64,000 nucleotides of DNA from Nectonema munidae (GCA_030549495.1 JAUIRK010000065.1:382001-446000), one strand, 5' to 3'; positions 1-11,310 are shown, counted from the stretch's first letter. Numbers and translations: made by a program. Notes: generated by a model from the sequence alone, not told the origin.

Positions 1-950
1 TGTAATTTTCAATCTATTCACCAAATAATTGTGAAGAGTACTTTGAGCAAGTTTAATGGAAACCTTTTCTTCCATTTTTTACTCATTTCTTCCAGGGTTA
101 GCATTGAAGAGGTTCCAATGAGGCTTTCTAAAAAACTTAGTCTTTCAGGCGTGAAAAGCTTTTTTATAAATGTCCACCGTGTTGCTTGTGTGAACTTGAT
201 TCGTCGTCTTTGTTATCATGATGCCTTTGAACAATAGATTTTGCTGTAGAATACTTAATTCCTGTATTTCTGAAGCACTTTTAATTGAGGAAAATTCCGT
301 AGAAAGAAGTTTGATCAGTACAGATTTTTTTTCACTTGATATTTTATCATACATGATGAAAAATATAGCGAGAAAGAAAAATGAGTAATCCAAATGACAA
401 AAGTATCAATGACAAAGAAGCAAGAAAAAAGGATAGCAGAAGTTTCCTCTATATACCCTTTTTTAGAGGACCGATCCGGTGAGATCACACGGGGAACAAA
501 ATATCATCAATTTGAATAATTTTGTGCGAGTTTCGAAACTTTGAACTATAATTGACAAAAACTACAAAATTGGATAGTATATTTTTGAATCTTTTTAAAG
601 TTTGTATCTTGTTCTTTAAATGGGCTTGACTTTAAAATTTTTATTTGATAGTTTAAATTCATCATTTTATTAATAAAACGCTACAAATAAGTTAAATATG
701 AAAGACAAATTGCAAAAAATTATGACTACATTAAAGTTAAGAACTGATTTTAATAAATATTTTAAAAAATATGAAAAAAAGACAAAAAAAAATATTTTGA
801 ATAAGACTGTGTAGAAAACTTTTAATACTGAATATGATAACTTTTTTCGATTCAGAATTAGAAAATATGTTATTGACAAAATTTTAGATTTTATAAAAAA
901 AATTCAAAAATAAAAAAACAATAAAAAAGACCCTTCAAATGAGATTGGTG
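1..950. other. No recognisable gene; AT-rich flank
   Basis: No gene is recognised here. On the minus strand an open stretch of about 80 codons (145-393) looks somewhat protein-like, but it has no motif I know and may be a transposon relic. From about 720 onward the sequence is homologous to 5600-5750 and forms the left flank of the minisatellite that follows. Confidence 0.4.
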
Positions 951-951
951 A

Positions 952-1125
952 AGTTAAAATGAAAAAGGATTAATTTAAAATGAAAAAGAACGAACTTAAA
1001 ATGAAAAAGGACGAACCTAAAGTGAAAAAGGACGAACTTAAAGTGAAAAAAGACGAACTTAAAATGAAAAAGGACCAACTTAAATTGTAAAAAGACGAAC
1101 TTAAAATGAGAAAGAATAGTTAAAA
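952..1125 (+). repeat. 21-bp minisatellite, locus 1
   Basis: About eight imperfect tandem copies of a roughly 21-bp unit with core GAACTTAAAATGAAAAAGGA. The array runs into the unique-looking right flank AAAATGCTATGTCAT. The same unit and both flanks recur at 5755-5990, so the array is part of a larger dispersed repeat. No coding role is likely because several units carry in-frame stops. Confidence 0.85.
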
Positions 1126-1129
1126 TGCT

Positions 1130-3420
1130 ATGTCATTTTTTAAGATTGAGATAACATTATATTTTTAAATCGATAAAATTTGAAGTCTAAGGAATTTTTA
1201 ACATTGGCAAAAAAGGCATGAAGTCCGTCAATGGTGTTAAAACAAAAATTTCCCGAAAATTTCAAAAGCAAATTGTTGAATGTCATTTCCAGAACTTTCT
1301 ACAACTTCAAAGAAAAATTCCAAATGTTAGCTCTGTAGAATTATGAACTTTCATTTCAGACTTCAGAAGCATTTATCTTTTCTTCATTACACGTGTATAA
1401 GGATGCGTTAAATTGATTTATCGACGCTAATTTTCCAAATTCACTTAATTTTTGACTTAAATTGACGAAGTATATCGATTCCATACTTCAGAAAGAATGC
1501 ACTCTTTACGGGAAAACTAAAATACAAGTAACACGTTGAAAAATGGCAAATATTTAAATTGCAAAGTAACTTCAGTTCCAAAATTTTGACATACGTTTCG
1601 CCCTTCGTACTCAAATAAAATACCATAAGTGAATATACGAAGAACGTGAGCTACCGAGCTATTGCTAAAATGTTATAATTTATAAACGAGAGTTTAATTT
1701 AAGATCACCAAAAGGCCTATGCAGATCTTTTAGGGAAGAGGAATCGTAAAAACATGAAAAACTTCATAAATTGACAAAGTTTTGTAAACTTCACTCACAC
1801 AGTGTTACAGTAAAATTCTTTACCTTATAGGCAGTACTTGTCGATGAGATTTGGGGGGAGATATAGGGAAGAAACAAGAGAAAAAAGTCAAAAAAAAGAT
1901 TATCTCAACTCCCAAATGATCCAAAAGTTGATGCAAAGAAGAGGGAGAGAGATTTGTAAAAAATTTCTTTTGTGTAAGTTTCTTGTAATGCGTAGAAAGA
2001 GAGACGATATCAGAAGAAGTTTTTAGATTAGACTAAAAAGAAAACTAAAGACATTTTAGCCTAAGAGACTCGATCATTCTTGTTGATAAGGGAGATGATA
2101 GCATAATCATCATCATCAACAAGTATACAAGTATATAAAGATTGCCACAAAATGATGATCTATGTGCAGTGCACTTTTCATCTAACAAGACATAGAGTGA
2201 TTTTGTATCTTTTCACTAATTCTACATCCTCCACCTATATATTAGGTAGAGCGTGTATAAGTGTGTCTGTGTGTTCAATGTTCAAAGAATTATTCCCCCT
2301 AGGAAAAGTTTATTTTGATTTCTAAAAATCATAGGTAAAGTGTTTCAAGAGTTGAAGAAGAAGAATCAAGTTGGAAGAAATAAAAATGGAGTGAGCAATG
2401 CAGTCAACCTTAGATGAATAAATTTCTCGACGCGAAAAACGCGTAAAGTGTGGCAAAACGTTAACAAAAAAAATATTAAAAAAAATTCCATTAACTCAGT
2501 TAGTTTTCTAACTTATTGACTAACTAATTGGATGCATTTTTTACTCTTTTTGCGTCTTAATATGTAGCACGCTTCAAGTTGTCGTCTATATTTTGTATAT
2601 CGGCATTCGATCTTTGGACAGTTTTTTTATCACTTATTTTTCTTTTGGCATCACACCGTATGCAGTAGAAGAACTGAGATAAATCAGATATGCAAAAGTC
2701 CGCACACAAAGAATGAAATTCTTCAGAATTAAAAGAACGCCTTCATAATAAGTAAATGAAATTCGAGAAATGATTTGGAATTAAAAAGGATTCTGTATAT
2801 GACTTCAAATATCTCAGCACCTGAGAAGGCTTTAGCTATTAAGAGGCAGAAGAAATAAATGCTGTGAATGTATTTTCTCCAAAATCAACTAGATCTAGAC
2901 ATGCTAATTCAAACAAAAAACGGAATTTTTTTTTAAAAATAACAAAAATAAATTTCTCCATTATGCAGTTTCACATGTTATCAACTAGTATTCAAAATAT
3001 GATTAAATAGACAAAATAAATAAATTTAAGATTACTATCATTATTTGAACTTGACAAAAATATAGATTTCCTTAAACTAAATTAAAAAAAGTAATTAAAT
3101 GTAAAAAAAATGGCAAGTATATAATAAATATTTTTTATCCTTTGTTTTTTCTTAGTTTTTTATCCTTATTCTAATACTGTTGTTAACTAATTTTTTATGT
3201 CGAAATGTCTTATCAGGATTTTTTCTCTTTTTTTTAATATCTTTTTCAAACTCTTCATTAAAAAGCTTTTGTTACTATATGCATGTTATATTATTCTTTA
3301 TCACTGTGCGACAATAACCTATTACGTTTGCTCCTCCAGGTTATATCTTAAACTGGTTTTTTTTAATAAATAAATATAAATATTAATTAAGCAATCGCAT
3401 TCACCGTCAAAAATTGTTCT
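1130..3420. other. Intergenic DNA without recognised feature
   Basis: I see no supported gene. A purine-rich stretch (1838-2026) is open for 62 codons after a possible acceptor (ttataggcag), with a highly basic translation (many R, K, E). It could be an exon of an unknown gene, but it has no recognisable motif and no good donor. Confidence 0.4.
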
Positions 3421-3907
3421 AATTTTGATACCTGGATTCCGAGTCCCCACTAAAAGGTATTAACCGCTCGCTGGCGGGTGTATCATGTGGGCCAAAAACT
3501 CACACTCATTGTTGCTCGGTTAAAGATTTCGTCTTTTTTACACTGATTTATTTTGGGTTATTATAGCGGGCCGGACTTATGGGTAGGAGAAGAAACAAAA
3601 TGATAGTTCTATTTCGTTTTTTTCATTGAGGACTTAAGTATATAATATTAGATGATGATCAGGGCGAATACTCGTATCATTTTTTAATCTAAGAGATATA
3701 TATATATATGATCTTTTGAATGAATGTGAGAAAGCACATTTGATTAACTTTATCCCACAAGTCAAGACAATCCAAGACGGGTTTACACCTGTTTGTATCT
3801 CATCATTTGGATGAAGGGTGCTATTAGGCTGAAAGGTTGTGGCGTAGAAACAGTGCTGTCCAGTGTCCACCCTCTCCTTAGGTCACAGTTGGATTCACAA
3901 AAATGTG

Positions 3908-3980
3908 AATAGCAACCTTCAACCAACTGATGAGACCCAATAAGGTCGAAACAGGTCTTAGATTGGCTTGCCTTGTGTGA
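3908..3980 (+). ncRNA. Hammerhead-ribozyme-like motif (Penelope/retrozyme type)
   Basis: The catalytic core strings are present in the right order: CTGATGA (3927-3933), a 4-bp stem II (GACC 3934-3937 with GGTC 3944-3947, loop CAATAA), then GAAA (3948-3951). A possible minimal stem III (A-C...G-T, 2-nt loop) leads to the cleavage triplet GTC (3955-3957). Stem I can form from CCAA (3923-3926) and TTGG (3963-3966), but five nucleotides (TTAGA) lie between the cleavage site and that helix, so the copy may be degraded. Short-stem-III hammerheads of this look are known from Penelope-like elements. No reverse transcriptase or GIY-YIG domain is seen nearby. Confidence 0.6.
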
Positions 3981-4067
3981 TAACATTAATCAAATTTGCT
4001 TCCTCGCATTCCTCCCAGTTTTCATCCCTTACATTATAAATCCATGCGGGTATTCGATCTCATCATC

Positions 4068-4576
4068 TTTGGGGTTCAGTGTAATTGATCGATGTGAAAG
4101 TTGTTCATCCACGGTAATTTCATCGGTAACATTGTTTTTTAGCCATTTTCCCACATTTTCCCTATGATTGATAACTTTAATACTTTATAAATTGTGAAAC
4201 TATTTTTTATATTTTTTTTCGATTGTTGACTTTTTTATTTTTTTATTTTTATGCAAAATTTAACTTTTTTATTATTTTCAGTTTTTTTAATTACTCAATT
4301 TTACGTATAAATTAGACATTAATTCAAAATGAAAAAATTAATTAGTGAAATTATTTATACAGAAAAAAATATATATAATTAAAACAGGTGAAAATAATAA
4401 AAAGAAGTTAAATTTTGATTAAAATTAAAAAGTTAACGTTCACAAAATAAAATAAAAAAAATAGTTTCACGAGTTAAAAAGTATCAAAGTTATCAATCAT
4501 AGTAAAAATGTTATCGATGAAATTACCGTGACTGAACAACTTTCACATCGATCAATTGCACTGAAAATCAAAATGG
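4068..4576. repeat. Long foldback (hairpin) element
   Basis: Two arms of about 250 bp are near-perfect reverse complements with almost no loop. The outer left part (TTGATCGATGTGAAAGTTGT, around 4085) reappears inverted around 4535-4556, and the homology continues inward to a centre near 4320. No open frame of note lies inside. This is the structure of a foldback or MITE-type element. A transcript would fold into a long double-stranded RNA hairpin. Confidence 0.85.
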
Positions 4577-5754
4577 CAATAATAAATATTTTTGTGTTAA
4601 CTATTTTAAAGAATTTGCGACTTTTTTGAATTTCATATTCTTCGTCAATGGATGTTGTTTTGGGTTTGAGTGCTTCTTTTACGTACAAATAACGAGAATC
4701 TTCGGATTTTATGGGCTTTGCAACTGCACAAACTGTCTCCTTTTCTCAAACTTCGTTAAATCTCTTCGCATTTTCACCTTTAAAAGAATCTTTTTGATAC
4801 TTGAATTTAATGCATTTTGATTTTGTGATGGTATGATGTTACTTAAAAATTTCCTAGCAAGCCAACATATAATAGAAAATATAAAGTTGGTGAGGAGTAT
4901 TAAGATATGTTCCATTGTTGAAGTCGTTTGTTTGTCTTACTATTTTGTAGATGTCAAAATTATTTATTCTAATAACTCAACATAACTTATTCAAATTCTC
5001 ATATTGGAATTCAATGGTGATCATATTTTTTGATTAAAATCAATCAAAGTCATAAAAAGTGATTTTAAATTTCTACTAATCTTAAAATTAATTTTTTTAT
5101 CAACCATAACTTATTTACTTTGCAAAAAGTTGCATCTTAATTTTATTGGCGCATCAAAAAATTTAAAATATATTCAATATAGACTTGACAATTATAAAGT
5201 TATTTTCAAATATTTTGAAAAAAAAGGGCTAAAAAATATTAAAAATTTAACAAAATATTTTTTTGCGAATGTTCTTTTTTTCTGAAACACAAAAAGGTTT
5301 TAAAATGAACCAATTTGAATTAGTTATATTTTAAGTTTACCATCCAATTTTCTTTGGTTTCATTTCAGAAAGTAAGATACTAAAATTGACATTTTAAAAT
5401 TATAATAACATTAATAAAAAGGATCAATCTAATGTTTGGTAAAAAAGCTCTGGTCTCTTAATAAGATCAATTAGAGCATCGATAACGACTTTTAATAGGC
5501 GGATTCCTATCTTTATCTCAAAATAGCGCCTACTAATAAATGAATTAATTTTATTCTATTTTAAAGAAAATTCGAAATGGATAAATAAGACTACATCAAC
5601 TTTTATTAAAAACATTTTGAAAAAGACTTTGTAGAAAAAACTTTTAATTTTAAAACTGACTATGATAATTTTTTTCGATTAGGAATTAGAAAATAAAAAA
5701 TTTGTTGCTGACAAAATTTTAGAGTTTATGGAAAAAATTTAAAAAAAATCAAAA

Positions 5755-5990
5755 TAAAAAAGACAAACTTAAAATGAAAAAAGCCGAACTTAAAGTAAAA
5801 AAACGAACTTAAAATAAAAAAAGACCAACTTAAATTGAAAAAAGCCGAACTTAAAGTGAAAAAAAAACTAACTTAAAATAAAAAAAGACGAACTTAAAGT
5901 GAAAAAAAACGAACTTAAAATGAAAAAAGCCGAACTTAAAGTGAAAAAAACGAACTTAAAATGAAAAAAGACGAACCTACAGTGAAAATG
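5755..5990 (+). repeat. 21-bp minisatellite, locus 2
   Basis: About eleven variant copies of the same unit as at 952-1125, with alternating GACGAACTTAAA and GCCGAACTTAAA forms. It ends in AAAATGCTATATCATC, matching the right flank of locus 1. The left flank (5600-5750) also matches 780-905. Both arrays therefore descend from one dispersed element, with array length changed independently. Confidence 0.85.
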
Positions 5991-6237
5991 CTATATCATC
6001 GGTTAGAAACCAAATACTGGCATATCTTTGTACTTCTGCATTGCTTCAAAGATGAGTGCTGATTGAAATAATCAGAAAATGGCGTATTTTCTTACAAATC
6101 ACACTCCATCATTTGCAGCCTTTTTCATTTTTATACACTTATCCTTATCATCTCTTCTTTTTTCATCATATTTCACAATCCTCTCTCTGCTAAAAGAATA
6201 TTATTCCCTGAATTTTTCCGTGTTTTTCTCTATCAAA

Positions 6238-6720
6238 TGAACGCACCTTCCAAATCAATTGAGTCTTCAGGTTAAGAATACAGCGACTCATAATCTTCCT
6301 GCTCAAATTCATCATCGTCTTTTTCTGCTCGTTCTTTTTCTTCGTCTTCTTTTTCTCTTTTTTCTGATAATCATAAAGATAAAGAAAATGTCATAGAAGC
6401 CCCAGATGTTACTAAGTATTGTCTTGATGCTCCTTCAAAAAGCGGGAAGACCTAGAAGTATCAACTTGAGAAATATTGCTAATACACCACCTGGCCCAAA
6501 ACAAAAAGCCAAACGAAAGACAAATCCGTTAGACCAAAATCTTCCACTTGATGAATTGTATAAAAGTCAAAGAGCTCACTTTATGAAAGAAGTAATGAGA
6601 AGAAATGACTTGAAATTTATTATACGATTTGATGACCCATGTGAAAGAAGTCAAAGCTCAAAAAAAATAAAGGCTGTTCGACTGCCCAATGATCATTTTG
6701 TAAACATCTTCAAAAAGTAA
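6238..6720 (+). pseudogene. Unidentified broken ORF, Ser-rich then basic
   Basis: I do not recognise this sequence. A frame starting at an ATG near 6238 encodes a serine-rich stretch with stops. After a frame change, a 104-codon stretch (6406-6720) continues with a basic region and a plausible acidic and hydrophobic C-terminus (LPLDELYKSQRAHFMKEV). The reading frame appears broken by stops and at least one frameshift. It lies just beyond the 3' end of a dead piggyBac transposase on the other strand and may be part of another transposon. It is not a confident gene. Confidence 0.35.
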
Positions 6721-6996
6721 TCGTTTTTCTATCAATAGAAAACTAAATTATTTAATACAGTGAAAGCTTCCCAGAAAAACTGATAAAAATGAATTAATAA
6801 TAATCAATTTTGAGTTGAAAAATTTTGATGTTGCTCTATAGGAACATTGGACGCAACACTACTTTTAAAAACAGAAAAGTTATTTTCAAATTATTTCCTA
6901 AAAAACAAGTAAATTTTTCATTTATTTTGAATGATAAACATAATAACAGTGTGGATGTAAACGAACACTGAAAGCATATTTTTATTGTGTTTTTTT

Positions 6997-8312
6997 CTAG
7001 TAAAGACACCTTCCTTGAGTAAGAGCTGGAATGGGATGATGTAAACCACTTTTTAGATTTTCTATGCGTTTTCTTTTTGAAGCTTGGGTATTCTTTATTT
7101 TTGCTGCTCTAGAGAAGAACAGCGAATAAACAATATCTCTTGTGAACACAGGTAAGTCTTTTTGTGAAGTTGATTTCAGTTCCAAGTAAAGTTTTCATGA
7201 AGATACAACAGACAAACTTAGACAATTGAGGAACAGAGGCCAATACCACTTTTTAGAATGGATGTTGGGACAATACTCACTCACAAATCTGTCAAGAAAA
7301 TCCATTCCACCCATGCTAGAATTTTAAAAATTAAAACAATCTAGAGAAGAAACAAAAAAAAGTTTTTTCTTCTGATCCTATCCACTTTATCTACATCGCA
7401 AAAATTGGAAGCTAGATTATCGAAACATTGATCAAAAATTCGCCATCGCAAATTCTCTTCTTCTCTATCTAAGGCACCAGTGTATGTGACAAAATGAAAA
7501 GAACAACCATCGGATGAAGCCATTACCCAATTTTTATAACCAAATTTGATTGGCTTATCTTTCATTTACATTTTAGATGAATTTCTACCATTTATTAGTC
7601 GATGGAATGTTTTTCTGAGAAAATGCCAAACTGTTTTAGGGATTTATTGAGATTTTGGAGTGGTCTAATCTTGGACAGTTTATCCTTTGTTGTCAAGTGG
7701 ACATTATTGGAAAAATGTAAACATGCCTTGATATCCTCAAATCGCTTCCTTGACATTTGATTGGCAACTATACTACACACGATATTGTCATCTTTCTGCC
7801 AATACATTCTTTACCTTGGTCGTGAATTATAACTTGATAAGAAGAAATTACAAGAAATTTTTTGAGCTCTTCTTCATCAAGATTCAAGTTTTTGTTTTTT
7901 TGAGTGGAATATCTGTTACTTTCGGTTACTATCAAACTCATGATTTCATCTTTAAAGATTTTAAAGAAATTGCCTCAGCATATATAAGATCAGGAAATTT
8001 TGAAGATAAAGGTAATAATTCATCATGCTTCACTGGAAAAATCTTTATTTTTTTCCATTTTGAAAGTTCTTTCTTGACTTTTTTGATGTTTGTTGAAAAT
8101 ATGTGATTTTCTTCTTGAACACAGACTTCTAAAGATCCTAAAACATCATTAGGGAGTTCTTCAAGATTAAAACAGTTTTATTCATCTTTTTTAACATCAA
8201 TTACTTGCCTATCATTTGAATCTGGAGGAAGAATCACAACTTTGGGCTCTATACTTTCATTCTCTCGCAAAAAATCAAGAGTTAAAATTTGAAAATCATC
8301 GAAAGAAGACAT
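6997..8312 (-). pseudogene. piggyBac-family transposase, broken
   Basis: The minus strand reads from a plausible ATG at 8312 (acidic N-terminus) through the diagnostic parts of a piggyBac DDE transposase (DDE_Tnp_1_7). These are YWQKDDN and MSRKRFEDIKACLHFSNN followed by KLSKIRPLQNLN (7807-7595), PIKFGYKNWVMASSDG (near 7560-7500), and the C-terminal block MGGMDFLDR...KKWYWPLF (around 7310-7230). The pieces are in order but in different frames. Stops lie around 7830-7950, and the central catalytic block looks deleted between the SID and KPIKFGYK motifs. It is a dead copy; intact members are about 550-600 aa. Confidence 0.85.
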
Positions 8313-9000
8313 TGGAAATGAGCTTTGCTGCTAAAAATGACAGATGACGTGAAGCAATCAATCAAAGATGATTCATTTATCTTTGAAGATGCGCGTGAAG
8401 CACGTATACTGATAACAGCATATTAGTGCAATGTTCATGAAGAGGAACATTCATTATATCATATTTATGAAAAAATAAAACAATATGCGTTCATTTTTTA
8501 CTTCTTTCGAATAAATTTAGTTCATTTTATGCCTTTTAGATTTATTATTAAATTTTTAACTCATTGGTCTTTAGGATCCGTCAAAGTATCCTCAATTTTA
8601 AGGGAACTTAAAGGTAACAATAGTACTAATTTTTTCATAAAATATAAGTTGAATTTAAATTTATATATTAAAATTCTAAATTAAAACTTTTTTATAAAGT
8701 GGAGTAAAATGTGTTCAAAAATTAGAGCGGACAAAAGGTACACACTTCGTCTTACGAAGGTTAACTATCCCACAATTATTGGCAAGCTCTTGCTTAACGT
8801 GTAAAGAAAAATGTGGGTTTTATTAAGTAATAATAATTTTAAAAATAAACGATTATTAAATTGGCAAACTTTAAAATAATTTTTCAAATAATAAGCACTG
8901 GGCTTATTTTTGGAAAAATACGGTGATGGCAGTTTTTATTAATTTTAATCGAAACAAAATATGTATTCAAAATTATTGTTTCATCTCGTTTCCCGAAAAA
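8313..9000. other. AT-rich intergenic sequence
   Basis: Nothing recognisable. The first 200 bp may be the 5' non-coding end of the piggyBac copy. The rest separates it from the 3' end of OST4. Confidence 0.4.
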
Positions 9001-9033
9001 TATCTGAAATAAGAATAAAAAATAAAGACATCT

Positions 9034-9039
9034 TTTATT
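9034..9039 (-). terminator. Poly(A) signal of OST4
   Basis: TTTATT on the plus strand is a canonical AATAAA on the minus strand. It lies about 68 nt downstream of the OST4 stop codon, the spacing expected for a short 3' UTR. Confidence 0.7.
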
Positions 9040-9106
9040 AACAAATCAATGAAAGAAGATAACTTTTTTTCACATTCTTGGAGTTCAAATTTTCAAAATG
9101 GCGTCG

Positions 9107-9235
9107 CTACTTTTTCTTAGTCTGAATGCTCTTGTTGTTGTAATTGACATCGATATAGTGATACAAGACAATCAAGAGGAAGAGACTCACGCCAAGACAG
9201 TTCACGAATACTGCTAGCTGAACATCAGTTATCAT
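9107..9235 (-). CDS. OST4: OST4, oligosaccharyltransferase subunit microprotein
   Basis: A complete 42-codon gene on the minus strand, read from ATG at 9235 to TAG at 9107. The protein begins [10 protein letters not shown] and continues through a single hydrophobic helix (about residues 6-26, [14 protein letters not shown]) to a short basic tail. This matches animal OST4 (about 37 aa) almost residue for residue through the membrane segment. OST4 is a tiny ER-membrane subunit that stabilises the catalytic STT3 module of the complex transferring N-glycans to nascent proteins. The tail is about five residues longer than in vertebrates and ends in KKK. Just upstream of the ATG an acceptor-like ttcctag suggests a 5' UTR intron. 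A poly(A) signal follows. The frame is intact, so this is probably a live gene. Confidence 0.93.
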   Translation of the reverse strand: MITDVQLAVFVNCLGVSLFLLIVLYHYIDVNYNNKSIQTKKK

Positions 9236-9490
9236 GCTTGTACTTTCTAGGAATAAAGAAGGACAAATTATTATGTATCCGATAAATCGTTACGTAGTCA
9301 TAGCAGTTCATTTATTCATTACTTAGTGCAACGATTTCCACACTTCATAAAAATATTTAAAACTTGAATTTTTTATTCTAAACATTATTAGTTAAAAATC
9401 ATTTTAAAAAGTACAAAGCGACTGAAAACAATTTAAAACTTGGCGTTTTTATTCGACACTTTTTTATTTTAAATATTTTTGATTGACTTG

Positions 9491-9530
9491 TAGCGCGATG
9501 ATATGAGGCGCGCGTTGCGCATGCCAATCT
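9491..9530 (-). promoter_or_regulatory. CpG-dense patch, candidate OST4 promoter or first exon
   Basis: In an otherwise AT-rich, CpG-poor region, about 40 bp hold roughly seven CpGs, with GCGCGATGAT and GGCGCGCGTTGCGCATGCC. It includes a half-site resembling NRF-1 (TGCGCATGC) and a CCAAT box (inverted relative to OST4). It lies about 260 bp upstream of the OST4 ATG, beyond the putative 5' UTR acceptor. The assignment is positional inference. Confidence 0.4.
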
Positions 9531-9651
9531 CACAGTACCAATTTGGAGAATCGCTATAACACAACTTTATTTTAATAATCCTTAAATCCTAATCCTAATA
9601 CAAAATCAATACAAGAGTAATTTCAAAATATAAATAATACAGTTCCATTAA

Positions 9652-9780
9652 CCCGTTAACGACCAGAATAATCAGTCGATATCTAATGTAAAGCAGAAGA
9701 TTTGTATTAAAGAGCATTGATAAACGCAGACGATTTTATTTCTGTAAAGTCGACATATGTCGACTGTGGTCGATAACCGG
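9652..9780. mobile_element. TTAA-flanked MITE, family A, copy 1
   Basis: 129 bp bounded by TTAA on both sides (9648-9651, 9781-9784). The inverted ends CCCGTTAACGACCA and TGGTCGATAACCGG differ at two positions. TTAA targets and CCC-starting ends are hallmarks of piggyBac-class elements. It contains the perfect 16-bp palindrome GTCGACATATGTCGAC (9749-9764). Copy 2 is at 13250-13379. Confidence 0.88.
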
Positions 9781-9925
9781 TTAAATACCTTTGAAGCCAT
9801 TCTTGCTACTACTTTTTCTTTGCATCTTAATACAAAATTTGCCGCAAAAAAAGATAAAATTTAAAAGTAGGCTACTAATAGATATAAGATACTCAAAACA
9901 GGGGCGCACATCCTCAAAATTATTG

Positions 9926-9928
<3 letters not shown>

Positions 9929-9958
<30 letters not shown>
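9929..9958 (+). repeat. 30-bp poly-G run at hAT subterminus
   Basis: An uninterrupted run of 30 G within the left subterminal G-rich zone of the hAT element. The equivalent position in the sister element (19631 onward) has only about six G, and that element's right end has about 17 on the plus strand. It is a potential G-quadruplex and a hotspot for length error in sequencing. Confidence 0.9.
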
Positions 9959-9960
<2 letters not shown>

Positions 9961-10162
9961 TTCTTACAATTTTCAAAATTAGTGGTCTGGAAATACCACG
10001 GGAGACCAAATATTCAAGCAATCCTTTAAAATAGAGTGTATTCAGCGCATACCTAAATTTATAAGACTACTTTATATTTTTTTTTACAAAATTGGTGAAT
10101 TTAAATACTATACTACCAGCGAAAATATTTTAATTAAATTTACATATCCAATATGGTGCGCA

Positions 10163-10280
10163 GAAAAAATGCCACCGAATTAAAAAGTAGGAAAAAATAC
10201 CCCCTATTAAAAAGTAGGAAAAAATGCCCCCTGTAAAAATGCCCCAATTTAAAATTAGGAAAAAATGCCCCAATTGTAAA
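10163..10280 (+). repeat. Short tandem repeat, GTAGGAAAAAATGCCCC type
   Basis: Four degenerate copies of a roughly 30-bp unit combining AATTAAAAAGTAGG, AAAAAATGCC and CCC. Complementary fragments (GGGGCATTTATTTC, GGGGACATTTTTACC) lie at 10665-10695, so the two areas could pair. It is internal to the hAT element. Confidence 0.65.
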
Positions 10281-11189
10281 ATTTCAAAAAATTATTAAAA
10301 ATTTAAAAAAAATTATTAATTAAAAAAAAAAAAAAAAGGTTAACTTTTCATCTAAAACATTTAAAATTTAATTAAAGTAAACTAAAAAACACAGCATACG
10401 ACAATTTTTTAAATATAAAATTTTTTTTTATAAAACAACAAATATTTTTGGACTTTGTGTGTATCAGAACACTTTCTAAATATAATTTGTATTTTAACTG
10501 ATTTTAAGAACACATTCCCACAAATCTGCACCTTTGCTATTGTTTTCAAGAACTTTATAAAGAAAAAACCCTATAGATTAAGAAATTTTAGAAATTTAGC
10601 CTTTCAAAACGGTACCAAATAAAAATATTTATATAATTAAAAAAATCCTGAAAATCAAAAATTAGGGGGCATTTATTTCGGGGACATTTTTACCTAGTTT
10701 AAAAAAATCCAAAAATGTTAGGCACATTACAGGAATTGATGAAAGGATATTTGATTCGTAGAGAAAACAAATAACTGAAGGTTGGATAGTTTTATATGAG
10801 TGAATGTAGTCTAAAGGCAAAGAGTCTACTAGACACCCTGCGATGTTTATATGAAAAAATGTGATTGATTCAGGGGCAAGGGTATAAAACGAAGTTATAA
10901 TTGTGCAAACAAAAATAAAATAAAAAATTAAGATCGCATTATTTCATTTTACTCAGCATTATTCAAAAATAGTTTAAAAGCTAAATTGATACAAGCTATA
11001 AAAATCTACAAAAAGTAAAATAACTGTTAACATTTTGCAATAATTTGCCTTTAATAACTTTTAAGGAAAAAAAGTCTATCAGAAAAAGTTATAGAGCTTC
11101 AACAAAAACTAAAAAAATTTTTAGATCATAACTTAAGTTTTTTGAAAACTAATTTGACGTATCCCCTACACTCTACAGCATACTCTATG

Positions 11190-11310
11190 GGTGGCATGAC
11201 AGGTTGGTTGAGATGATAGACATAGCACGGAAGCATCTGGATTCCTCCTCATCGATACGAATTTTTTCATAGTTTGACATAAGCGGTACATCAGTACCAA
11301 TGAAAAAACA
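11190..11310 (-). repeat. Dispersed repeat, copy 1 (inverted relative to 14935)
   Basis: The reverse complement contains ACTGATGTACCGCTTATG, a TCAAACTATG block, CGTATCGATGAG, GCTTCCGTGCTA and ATCTCAACCAACCTG. All recur in the same order at 14935-15052 with moderate divergence. It is an interspersed repeat of unknown class with no protein match seen. Confidence 0.7.

Noticed and set aside
3430-3560. Possible tRNA or SINE head in a GC-richer patch
   Set aside because: The B-box-like ACTCGGAATCC does not fit the consensus and no cloverleaf forms by eye.
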